Shown here in pieces: positions 16,601 to 23,997 of a stretch of 64,000 nt of DNA. Both the position numbers and the translations under genes were made by a program. Location: assembly GCF_021172045.1 (NCBI RefSeq), contig NZ_CP087164.1, forward strand, positions 4,278,001 to 4,342,000. Reading direction: 5' to 3'. Source of the DNA: Capillimicrobium parvum. GTDB taxonomy: Bacteria > Actinomycetota > Thermoleophilia > Solirubrobacterales > Solirubrobacteraceae. The notes under the pieces were generated by a model. It was not told the DNA's origin and did not search any database. It was given only the letters and a program-made list of their open reading frames with translations. Position 1 is the first letter of the stretch. Each line of letters opens with the position of its first letter.

Positions 16601-19380
16601 GCGTGCGGCATCTGGCCCTCGCTCTCGTCGCGGTGATCGCCACGGGAGGACTGACCGCCTGCGCGAGCACCGAGGCAGGCGGCGCTCACGGCACGGCGGC
16701 GGCGACGACGGCCTACGAGCCGCCGCCCACCCTCTCGCCCGCCGCGACCCGCACGATGTCCGACGGCCTGGGCCGGCTCGCCGCCCGGCTGGCGACCGCC
16801 GCGCAGTCCGCCGGCGGACCCGGGTTCGACGCGGCGATCGGGCGCAGCCGCACGGAACTGGCCGCCGTCCTCGCCGTCGCCCGCGCACAGCAGGGCCGCG
16901 CGGCCGCGCACCCCGCGCTGCTCGTCGCCGGCCTGGGGCGGCTGCGGCAGGTGGTCGACCTCGCCGCGAGCGGCGGGCCGGCGCCGCCCGCGACGCGGAC
17001 CATGGCCGTGGCCGATGCCCAGCGGATCGCGGCGGATCTGCGCGCCCGCGTCGACCGCCGGGAGCCCGGCCTCGCGGCGAGCGGGCCGCAGGCGACCGCT
17101 CCGCCCGCCCCCGGGCCCTACCTCGCGGCCACGGCGCTGTCCACCGACCTGCTGCGGGCGCGCTGGGAGACCGCCGCCCGCAGCCCCGGCCGCGCGAGCG
17201 CCGCCGTGGCCGACGCGCGCCGGCAGGCGGCAGGCTTGACCCCCGCGATCCCGGGCCTGAGGCGCGAGCTGCGGCGCGCCGCCCAGGCGGCCCGGGCGGG
17301 CGATGACGTCACGCTCGCGAGCGCCCGCGGCGCCGCGCTGGCTACCATCGCGCGAGCGGGCCAACTCCGTGCCGAGCGCGCCGCCGCGGCCGGCGACGGG
17401 CGCGGCGCCGAGCGGTGGGCGACGCTGCGCGATCTCGGCCCGACGACGACGGCGCGTCGCGTCCGCGACGACGCCGCGCGGGCGGCCGCTGCCCTGCGCG
17501 ACGGCCGGATGCGGCCCGCCGCAGCGGCGCTCGCGGTGCGCCGCGACGGCCTCGACGCCCTCCAGCGCCGGACCACCGTACTCGTCCAGCAGGCGGCGCT
17601 CGCCGCGTACGGCGGCCGGGGAGCCGATCGCGCCGAGGCAGCCGCCACGGCGGCCGGATACTGGGCCCTGCTGGCGCCCGAGTATGCGCGCCGTTCCGGC
17701 CCGGCCGCCGCGGTCCGGGCCGGCCGCGCGTTCGCGGCGCTGGCGGTGCCGGTGCCTCCGGGGCTCGGGCCGGGATTCGCGCTCGACGCCAAGGTCGCGG
17801 CGGCGGGGGCCGCCCTCGGCGCCTTCACCGCCGCGCCGCCCACCGCCGCCGAACGCGCGAGCCGCATCCGCCGCCTCGTCCGCCTCACCGCCCAGACCAC
17901 GTCGCAGCTGTGTGACCGCAACGCGCCGGCCCGTCGCCCGGGCGGCGACGCCGGCGAGGGCGCCGTCGGGCCGGCCGCCATCGCGCGGCTGATCGCCGAC
18001 GTCCGGCCCGGCCTCCCGGCGGCCGACAGCGCGCGCCTCGCCGCGATCCTGCCCGACCTCGCCGCGCTCCCGCGCACCGCCGGCATCCTCGGTGAGGAGG
18101 GCGCCCCGCCGCCCACCGCCGTCCCGCCCGCGGCCGGCGCCATGTGCGATCGCGTCCGGGCCGCGGTCCAGGACGTGTTCCCCGACGCCTGGCGGCGCCT
18201 CGACGGCGACGAGGACATCGACCGCATCGAGGCCCAGCTGGCCCGCATGGAGCGCGCGGCGGCCGCGGGGCGCTGGGGCGAGGCCGACCAGGCGCGGCGC
18301 ACCGCGTACGCGATCTTCGAGCTCGGGCCCGAGCCGCGGCTGCGCGCCTTCGCGCCCGACCTCGTCGTCCGTCTCGAGAACCTCTTCTGGGCCGCCGCGC
18401 CCGACGGCCCGAACCTCGCCGACGTCCTGGCCGAGGGCACGCCGCCCGCCGTCGTACGCGAGCGGCGCCTGGCGACCGTCGCCGCGCTCGAGCAGGCGCG
18501 GGCCGCGCTGGACCGCCCGCGCAGCGGCGGCGCCGTCGTCGTCAACAGCGCGATCGTCGTGTTCCGCGAGGGCCTCGAGGCCGCGCTCGTCCTCGCCGCC
18601 CTCATCGCCAGCTTCGCCGTCGGCGGCCGCGCCTGGCGCCGGCCGCTGGTGGCCGGGATGCTGGCCGCCGTCCCGGCGACCGTGGTGACCTGGTTCCTCA
18701 CCTCGGCCGCCGTACGGTCGCTCTCGGGCTGGGGGCTCGCGCTCGAGGCGGCCGTCGACCTGGCGGCGCTCGTCGTGCTCGCCGTCATCCTCGCGTGGTT
18801 CTTCCAGCGCTTCTGCTGGACGCGGTTCGTGGTGCGCCAGCAGGCGCGCCACCGCCGGCTGCTGGCCCCCGGCTCGGGCGTCTGGCCGGCGGTCGCGCTC
18901 GGCCTGCTCGGCTTCACGGCGATCTACCGCGAGGGCTTCGAGACCGTCGTCTACCTGCAGGCGCTGCGGCTCGACGCGGGCACCGGCACGGTGCTGCAGG
19001 GCGTCGCGCTCGGCCTGGCGCTGACGGCGGCCTTGGCGCTGCTCATGCTGCGCCTGCGCCGGCGGCTGCCCTACCGGGCCATCGTGGTCGCCGCCGCGAG
19101 CGGCATCGCGCTGCTGACCGTGATCCTCGCCGGTCAGGCGGCCCGTGCGGCCCAGGCCGCCGGCTGGATCGCCGTCGACCCGGTCCACCTCCGCCTGCCG
19201 GCCTGGACCGGGCCGTGGCTCGGCCTGTACCCGAGCACCCAGACGCTGGTCGCCCAGGTGCTGGCCGTCGTCGGGATCGTGATCCTCGGCCTCGTGGTGC
19301 GGGGGCGGCGCGAGCAGCGCTCCGCGCGGCGGATGCAGGCGGCCCGCGCGCGCCGGGCCCGGCCCAAGACGACCGCCTGA
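16597..19380 (+). CDS. FTR1-family permease with a large N-terminal lipoprotein-like domain
   Basis: A 927-residue protein. The N-terminus has a signal with a lipobox-like LTAC (about residues 20-23). An Ala-rich, mostly helical extracytoplasmic region runs to about residue 640. The last ~280 residues form about seven membrane helices carrying the FTR1 signature twice: REGLEAALV and, 120 residues later, REGFETVVYLQ. FTR1 proteins carry the REXXE motif for ferric iron transport with a partner oxidase or EfeO-like protein; here the extracytoplasmic part may replace the partner. ATG 16597 overlaps the surface protein stop (ATGA). No efeO/efeB gene is nearby. The 3' end is duplicated in tandem. 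Confidence 0.8.
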   Translation: MSVRHLALALVAVIATGGLTACASTEAGGAHGTAAATTAYEPPPTLSPAATRTMSDGLGRLAARLATAAQSAGGPGFDAAIGRSRTELAAVLAVARAQQGRAAAHPALLVAGLGRLRQVVDLAASGGPAPPATRTMAVADAQRIAADLRARVDRREPGLAASGPQATAPPAPGPYLAATALSTDLLRARWETAARSPGRASAAVADARRQAAGLTPAIPGLRRELRRAAQAARAGDDVTLASARGAALATIARAGQLRAERAAAAGDGRGAERWATLRDLGPTTTARRVRDDAARAAAALRDGRMRPAAAALAVRRDGLDALQRRTTVLVQQAALAAYGGRGADRAEAAATAAGYWALLAPEYARRSGPAAAVRAGRAFAALAVPVPPGLGPGFALDAKVAAAGAALGAFTAAPPTAAERASRIRRLVRLTAQTTSQLCDRNAPARRPGGDAGEGAVGPAAIARLIADVRPGLPAADSARLAAILPDLAALPRTAGILGEEGAPPPTAVPPAAGAMCDRVRAAVQDVFPDAWRRLDGDEDIDRIEAQLARMERAAAAGRWGEADQARRTAYAIFELGPEPRLRAFAPDLVVRLENLFWAAAPDGPNLADVLAEGTPPAVVRERRLATVAALEQARAALDRPRSGGAVVVNSAIVVFREGLEAALVLAALIASFAVGGRAWRRPLVAGMLAAVPATVVTWFLTSAAVRSLSGWGLALEAAVDLAALVVLAVILAWFFQRFCWTRFVVRQQARHRRLLAPGSGVWPAVALGLLGFTAIYREGFETVVYLQALRLDAGTGTVLQGVALGLALTAALALLMLRLRRRLPYRAIVVAAASGIALLTVILAGQAARAAQAAGWIAVDPVHLRLPAWTGPWLGLYPSTQTLVAQVLAVVGIVILGLVVRGRREQRSARRMQAARARRARPKTTA

Positions 19381-19485
19381 GCGGTCGCCGCGGGCGCGGC
19401 GCGAGCAGCGCTCCGCGCGGCGGATGCAGGCGGCCGCGCGCGCCGGGCCCGGCCCAAGACGACCGCCTGAGCGGTCGCCGCGGGC
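19305..19485 (+). repeat. Tandem duplication of the 3' end of the FTR1-like gene
   Basis: Copy 1 (19305-19395) covers the last ~24 codons, the stop and 15 bp beyond; copy 2 (19396-19485) repeats it with a single C missing in one run, so its frame is broken. Copy 2 fills most of the gap before the convergent methyltransferase gene. Confidence 0.9.
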
Positions 19486-19492
19486 GCGGGCG

Positions 19493-20296
19493 CTACCGGA
19501 TCGCGACCGCGTGCAGGTACGCGGCGTAGACGGGGTCCCGGCCCAGCAGACGCCATGCCATGCGGCGGCCGACGCGGCGGGCGAACGACCGCACCAGCGG
19601 CAGATCCAGGCCCCGGCCGGTGAACGCGGCGGAGGCGTCGGCCGCGCGGAACTGCCCGATGAACGGCGTGTGGCCGTACACGTGGCACTCCGCGTAGTCG
19701 GCGAAGGCCTCGCGCAGCGCGCTCACGGACTGGTAGTTGATGTGCGTCTTGTCCGGGTCCGTGAACCCGGGCGTGAAGACGTTCCAGAACGCGTTGTCGA
19801 GGTAGTTCGGCGTCGCGAAGAAAGCCAGGCCGCCGGGGCGCAGCACGCGGTGCACCTCCTCGACGCAGCGGGCGGCGAGGTCCGGATCGAGATGCTCGAT
19901 GACGTCGATCGCCGTGACGAGGTCGAAGCGCGCGTCGGGGAACGGCAGCTCGCTGACGGACCCGACCTGCAGCGTGGCGACGCCGCGCGCGCGGCCGCGG
20001 GCGACGGCGTAGTCGGAGATGTCGATGCCGTGCGCGTCCCAGCCGTCGGCGGCCAGCCGCTCGACGTAGAAGCCCATCGCACAGCCGACGTCGAGGCTCG
20101 AGGGGGTCCGGCCCGCCGGCCGGGCGGCCGCCGCGTACTGGCGGATCGACGGCATGAACGCCTCGTCGATGGCCGCCTCGGCCTCGCGCTCGTAGTCCTG
20201 GTAGTTGCTCTTCGTGCCGCCGGTGAAGTACGCCTCGTCGAACACCGTCGTGCCTGCGGCCATGTGCGTCGCCTCCCGCTGCGGGTCGTGATCCAT
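19493..20296 (-). CDS. Class I SAM-dependent methyltransferase
   Basis: A 267-residue methyltransferase of the UbiE/Methyltransf_11 type. Motif I is DVGCAMGFYVERLAADG, followed by the acidic residue that binds the ribose (GIDIS). Motif II/III is FDLVTAIDVIEHLDP and LRPGGLAFFATPN is post-motif III. It probably methylates a glycan or a lipid-linked sugar, given the cluster. ATG 20296 lies exactly 5 bp after a CGTTGGT element, suggesting leaderless expression. An internal ATG (20263) has a GGGAGG ribosome site 9 bp upstream and could be a second or the true start. Confidence 0.8.
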   Translation of the reverse strand: MDHDPQREATHMAAGTTVFDEAYFTGGTKSNYQDYEREAEAAIDEAFMPSIRQYAAAARPAGRTPSSLDVGCAMGFYVERLAADGWDAHGIDISDYAVARGRARGVATLQVGSVSELPFPDARFDLVTAIDVIEHLDPDLAARCVEEVHRVLRPGGLAFFATPNYLDNAFWNVFTPGFTDPDKTHINYQSVSALREAFADYAECHVYGHTPFIGQFRAADASAAFTGRGLDLPLVRSFARRVGRRMAWRLLGRDPVYAAYLHAVAIR

Positions 20297-20301
20297 ACCC
20301 G

Positions 20302-20329
20302 ACCAACGGCCCGGGCGGCGCGTTCTTCT
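20302..20329 (-). promoter_or_regulatory. Variant EPS-type promoter motif (AGAAG-N16-CGTTGGT)
   Basis: On the minus strand AGAAG (20329-20325), a 16-bp spacer and CGTTGGT (20308-20302), with 5 bp to ATG 20296. It is the weakest of the set (spacer one base short, -35 half imperfect), but the distance to the start codon is the same as at the best sites. The -35 half overlaps the end of the upstream flippase gene. Confidence 0.45.
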
Positions 20330-21869
20330 ATCGCGAGGGCGCGGGCGCCGCGGGGACGAGCGGGGCGCGCGACGCGTCCGGCGGCGGCCGTCGCAGGAGG
20401 CTGCGCACGAGCAGCTCCAGATCCGACCAGGCGGCAGGGAACAGCGTGCGCAGCGCGACCAGGTACACCGCGGCGCAGGCCAGCGACACGACGACGACGA
20501 ACGGCAGCGCCGGCAGCGTGCCGGTGAGCGTCCGGGCCAGCGGCCAGCCCACGACCACCAGCGCCAGCGAGCAGAGACCCGCCGGCGCCACGTCGCGCGC
20601 CAACTGGCGCAGCGGGACGCCCACCATCGGCCCGAGCATGACGGCGTATGCGGCGCACAGCGCCACGACCTGGAAGCCGCTCACCGCCGCCGCGACCGCG
20701 GTCAGACCCGCGAAGGACGCCGCCCACACGGTCCCCGCGTACGCCACGGCCTCGACGACGCAGAAGCCCAGCAGCGCCCGCGGATGGCCGGCGGCGAGGA
20801 TGAGCGGGCTCGTGCCGTTGCGCAGCGTGGAGGCCATGCCGGCGACCGCCAGGAACTGGGCCGGCACGACGGCGGGCTCCCAGCGCGCGCCGAAGATCCA
20901 GGGCACGGCGACCGGCGCGATGACGATGAAGCAGGCCAGCAGAGGCCAGACGAGGGTCGCGTTGAGGCGCACGATGCGCAGCCGCAGGCTGCGCAGGTGG
21001 TCGAGGTCCTCGGTGCGCGAGTACAGCGGGAACGTGACGCGGGCGAGCACCCCGGTGAGCTTGGCCTCGTACTCGACGCCGAGCGTGTAGGCCCGGTAGT
21101 AGTAGCCGGCCATCAGCGGCCCGAGGCGCCCGCCGATGACGATGTAGTCGACGTTGCGGTACCCGATCCCGGCCAGCCCGGCCGCGGCGGCGGGGACGCC
21201 GAAGCGCCGGATCTCGCGGGCCTCGCGCCGGTGCCAGCGGGGCAGCGTGCGCGGGACGCTGGCCTGATAGCCCACCGCGAGCACCGCGAGGCCGGTGAGC
21301 ATGCCGAGCACGTACGCCTTCGCCTCGAGGCCGGCGAACGCGAGGCCGAGCGACACCGCCGCGCTGGCCAGCACGCCGCACACCTCGATGGTGCCGATCC
21401 GCCGGAAGCGCAGCTCGCGCTGCAGCTGCGCCAGCGGGACGATCATGATCGCCACGAGCAGGAAGGATGGCGAGAACAGGCGGAACAGCTGGGTCGTCTC
21501 GGCGCCGAACAGCGGCGTCGTCGCCAGCGGCACGACGAGCAGCGTGAAGAGCGACAGGGCCAGGCCCATGCCGAGGGCGAGCATGACGCCCGCTTCGAGA
21601 TGGGCGCGGCCGATGTCGCGGCGCTGCACGAGCGGGCTGCCGACGCCCTCGTTGGCGGTCATGAGCGCGAGCTCGCGCACGATCACCGCCACGGCCAGCA
21701 TGCCGAACTGACGCGGGGAGACGAGGTGCGCGAGCACGATCGACGAGCTCACCGTGAGCATCTCCGCGGCGAGCCGGGCGAGCGCCATCCAGCGCACGCC
21801 CTCGATCGCGGCGACCTTCAGCGTCGCCCGCGACAGGTTGTGGTGCTCAGGAGGCTGCGGCGCGGGCAA
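20328..21869 (-). CDS. Wzx-type oligosaccharide flippase
   Basis: A 513-residue polytopic protein with about 12-14 membrane segments. It has the polysaccharide-export pattern IVLAHLVSPRQFGMLAVAVIVREL near the N-terminus and GYRNVDYIVIGGRLGPLMAGYYYRAY in the middle, characteristic of the PST/Wzx branch of the MOP superfamily. There is no ATG near the expected N-terminus. TTG 21869 is chosen because GGAGG stands 6 bp upstream and it leaves the usual cytoplasmic lead-in before the first helix. It then overlaps the upstream glycosyltransferase gene by 23 bp, so the two are coupled. Confidence 0.8.
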   Translation of the reverse strand: MPAPQPPEHHNLSRATLKVAAIEGVRWMALARLAAEMLTVSSSIVLAHLVSPRQFGMLAVAVIVRELALMTANEGVGSPLVQRRDIGRAHLEAGVMLALGMGLALSLFTLLVVPLATTPLFGAETTQLFRLFSPSFLLVAIMIVPLAQLQRELRFRRIGTIEVCGVLASAAVSLGLAFAGLEAKAYVLGMLTGLAVLAVGYQASVPRTLPRWHRREAREIRRFGVPAAAAGLAGIGYRNVDYIVIGGRLGPLMAGYYYRAYTLGVEYEAKLTGVLARVTFPLYSRTEDLDHLRSLRLRIVRLNATLVWPLLACFIVIAPVAVPWIFGARWEPAVVPAQFLAVAGMASTLRNGTSPLILAAGHPRALLGFCVVEAVAYAGTVWAASFAGLTAVAAAVSGFQVVALCAAYAVMLGPMVGVPLRQLARDVAPAGLCSLALVVVGWPLARTLTGTLPALPFVVVVSLACAAVYLVALRTLFPAAWSDLELLVRSLLRRPPPDASRAPLVPAAPAPSR

Positions 21870-22980
21870 TCTCGGCCTCCAGTGCGCGCAGCGCGTCCGT
21901 GCGGTCGAAGCGCTTGGCGATGTCGATCCGGCCGCGTGCGGCCATCGCCCGCGCGCGCGCCGGATCGGCGACCAACTCGCCCACCCCGGCGGCGACCGCT
22001 GCCGGGTCGCCGGGCGCGACGAGGATGCCCGTCTCGCCGTCGCGGACGATGTCGGGCACCCCGCCGACGCGCGTGGCGACCACGGGCGTCTCGCGGGCCA
22101 GCGCCTCCATGATCGTGAGGCCGAGCGGCTCGCTGTGCGCGCAGGACAGCAGGATGTCGCTGCTCGCGAGCACGTCGCCGACCCGGTCGCTGACGCCGGC
22201 GAGCCGCACGCGATCGGCGACGCCCCGCGCCGCGGCTCGCTGCGCCAGCGCCGCCGCGCTCGTCTCCTGCTGGATCGGCCCGACGAGGTCGAGACGGACA
22301 TCGACGTCACGCTCTGTCAGCCGGGCGACCGCGTCGATCGCCACGTCCTGACCCTTGCGCCCGTCGCGGTTGACCGTCCCGACCAGGCAGAGGCGCAGCG
22401 GAGAGCCGAAGCCTTCACGCGGGGCGGGCACGGGCGGGATCGGGATCCCGTCCGAGATGCGCACGACCCGCGCGCCGCGTGCCCCGGCGAACGCCGACTC
22501 GACGGCGCTGGAGACGGCCACGACGGTGTCGGCGAACGCCCCGAGCAGACTGAACAGCAGCCGCGACCGGCGATCGGGCGGCAGCTCCCGGGCATAGACG
22601 ACGACGGGCACCCGCGCCAGCCAGGCACCGATGACCGGGCCGAGCAGCACCGTGCTGTTGGTGTGGACGACCCGGATGCGGTGCCGGCGGACGTAAAGGG
22701 CGATCCGCGGGGCATCGAGCACCGAGCGCGCGAGCTCGAGCAGCCAGCGCCGGCGGCTCCCCCACCCGAACGTCATCGTCGGGCTCGCCCGCATCGGCCG
22801 GCCGGCTGCGGCGAACCGCTCGTACAGCGGGCCGCGCCGCACGGCGATGTGCAGCTCGTGGCGGTCGGCCAGCCAGCCCGCGGCGTCGAGCGCCATGAGC
22901 TGGGCGCCGCCGACCCGGGCGCTGTGCACCGCGAGCAGGATCGGGGTGCGGCGCCGGTCCGCCGCGGAGCGTGGTCTCAC
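21847..22980 (-). CDS. Family 4 (GT-B fold) glycosyltransferase
   Basis: A 377-residue GT-B enzyme with the Glycos_transf_1 domain in the C-terminal half: the EX7E-type motif EPLGLTIMEALARE near residue 295, followed by the TPVVATRVGGVPDIVRDGETG block. The N-terminal half starts LLAVHSARVGGAQLMAL, the usual donor-side loop. The start is GTG 22980, exactly 5 bp after CGTTGAT on the minus strand, so it is probably translated from a leaderless transcript. It heads an operon with the Wzx gene, with the methyltransferase downstream on its own promoter. Confidence 0.85.
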   Translation of the reverse strand: MRPRSAADRRRTPILLAVHSARVGGAQLMALDAAGWLADRHELHIAVRRGPLYERFAAAGRPMRASPTMTFGWGSRRRWLLELARSVLDAPRIALYVRRHRIRVVHTNSTVLLGPVIGAWLARVPVVVYARELPPDRRSRLLFSLLGAFADTVVAVSSAVESAFAGARGARVVRISDGIPIPPVPAPREGFGSPLRLCLVGTVNRDGRKGQDVAIDAVARLTERDVDVRLDLVGPIQQETSAAALAQRAAARGVADRVRLAGVSDRVGDVLASSDILLSCAHSEPLGLTIMEALARETPVVATRVGGVPDIVRDGETGILVAPGDPAAVAAGVGELVADPARARAMAARGRIDIAKRFDRTDALRALEAEIARAAAS

Positions 22981-22985
22981 GCCCC

Positions 22986-23014
22986 ATCAACGGCAGTCCG
23001 CGGCGACGTCTTGC
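22986..23014 (-). promoter_or_regulatory. EPS-type promoter motif (GCAAG-N17-CGTTGAT), leftward
   Basis: Minus strand GCAAG at 23014-23010, a 17-bp spacer, CGTTGAT at 22992-22986, then 5 bp to the GTG at 22980. It is paired with a divergent copy at 23022-23050 in the same 99-bp gap. Confidence 0.7.
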
Positions 23015-23021
23015 GGGCGGC

Positions 23022-23050
23022 GCAAGCCCGGTCCCGCATCAGCCGTTGAT
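23022..23050 (+). promoter_or_regulatory. EPS-type promoter motif (GCAAG-N17-CGTTGAT), rightward
   Basis: GCAAG at 23022-23026, a 17-bp spacer and CGTTGAT at 23044-23050. The first start codon downstream is GTG 23057 (6 bp), which opens an 8-codon frame overlapping the glycosyltransferase ATG. Confidence 0.7.
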
Positions 23051-23056
23051 GCAGCA

Positions 23057-23083
23057 GTGTCCGGCACCGCTCCGAGCCGATGA
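23057..23083 (+). CDS. Candidate leaderless 8-codon leader ORF
   Basis: GTG 23057 plus seven codons (S-G-T-A-P-S-R) end at TGA 23081-23083, overlapping ATG 23080 of the next gene by ATGA. Length, overlap and the 23-bp offset are the same as for the mini-ORF at 9039-9065, while the encoded peptides are unrelated. This argues for a translation-coupling role, not a peptide function. Confidence 0.4.
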   Translation: MSGTAPSR

Positions 23084-23997
23084 CGGTCAAGGCGAGCGTC
23101 GACGCCGTCATCGTCAGCTACCGCAGCGCGCGCACGCTGCGCGAGAGCGTAGGTCCGCTCGCGGCGGTGCCGGGCGCGCACGTCGTCGTCGTCGACAACG
23201 CGTCCGACGACGACTCGCTCGCCACGATCGCCGACCTCGCCGTCGACGCGGTCCGCGCGCCGCGCAACGGCGGCTTCGCCTACGGCTGCAACCTCGGCAT
23301 CGCCCGCGGTGAGGCCCCGTACGTGCTCCTGCTCAACCCGGACGCGGTGCTCAGCGCCGCCGACCTCGACGTGCTCGTCGGCGTGCTCGAACGCGAGCCG
23401 CACGTCGGGCTCGTGGCCCCGCGCATCATGGACGCCGACGGTCATCTCGTCGCGAGCCGGCGGCGCTTCCCGGGCGTCGCGACGGCGTGGGGGCAGGCGC
23501 TGATGCTGCACCGGCTCATACCTCGCACTGACGAGCTGCTGCACGGCGGCGGCGACCTCGCGAGCGAGCCCGACTGGGTGTCGGGCTCCTGCATGCTCGT
23601 GCGCCGCGAGGTGCTCGAGCGCATCGGCGGCCTCGACGAGGGCTTCTTCCTCTACAGCGAGGACACGGACGTGTGCCGGCGGATCCGCGACGAGGGGCTG
23701 ACCATCCGGTATGAGCCGCGGGCGACCGCGACCCACGCAGGCGGAGCCTCCGCGCCGCGGCAGGATCTCCTCCCCGCGCTGGCCCGCAGCCGCGTGCGCT
23801 ATGCCCGGCTGCATGCGTCGCCGGCGTCCGCGGCGCTGCAGATCGCCGCGATCGCCGTCGGCGAGGCGACGCACGCGGTCGCAAGAGCGGGCCGCGGCTA
23901 CGCCCGCGGCCACCTCGCCGCGCTGCTCGCGGTCCTGCGCGCCGAGGACGCCGCGCGCGGGCTGGGGCCGCCGCGCACGGATCCGGGATGGCGCTGA
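23080..23997 (+). CDS. Family 2 glycosyltransferase (rhamnosyltransferase-like)
   Basis: A 305-residue GT-A enzyme. The N-terminal block AVIVSYRSARTLRESV leads to VVDNASDDDSL (nucleotide binding), the DXD-equivalent LLNPDAVL appears near residue 88, and the C-terminal acceptor-domain signature GGLDEGFFLYSEDTDVCRRIRD follows. These are hallmarks of WbbL/RfbF-like rhamnosyl and related transferases. ATG 23080 follows the mini-ORF described above. The gene overlaps the next one by 10 bp, so the two are co-translated. Confidence 0.85.
   Translation: MTVKASVDAVIVSYRSARTLRESVGPLAAVPGAHVVVVDNASDDDSLATIADLAVDAVRAPRNGGFAYGCNLGIARGEAPYVLLLNPDAVLSAADLDVLVGVLEREPHVGLVAPRIMDADGHLVASRRRFPGVATAWGQALMLHRLIPRTDELLHGGGDLASEPDWVSGSCMLVRREVLERIGGLDEGFFLYSEDTDVCRRIRDEGLTIRYEPRATATHAGGASAPRQDLLPALARSRVRYARLHASPASAALQIAAIAVGEATHAVARAGRGYARGHLAALLAVLRAEDAARGLGPPRTDPGWR

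Noticed and set aside
8642-16888. A 2748-codon open frame on the minus strand opposite the giant surface gene
   Set aside because: It is a shadow: the plus-strand frame has a signal peptide and 14 recognisable PKD/LamG domains, while the minus translation is a low-complexity Arg/Gly/Val string created by the PKD repeats and high GC.
16597-19380. Long antisense frames opposite the FTR1-like gene
   Set aside because: The plus frame carries a signal/lipobox, membrane helices and both REGxE motifs; the antisense frames have no domain.
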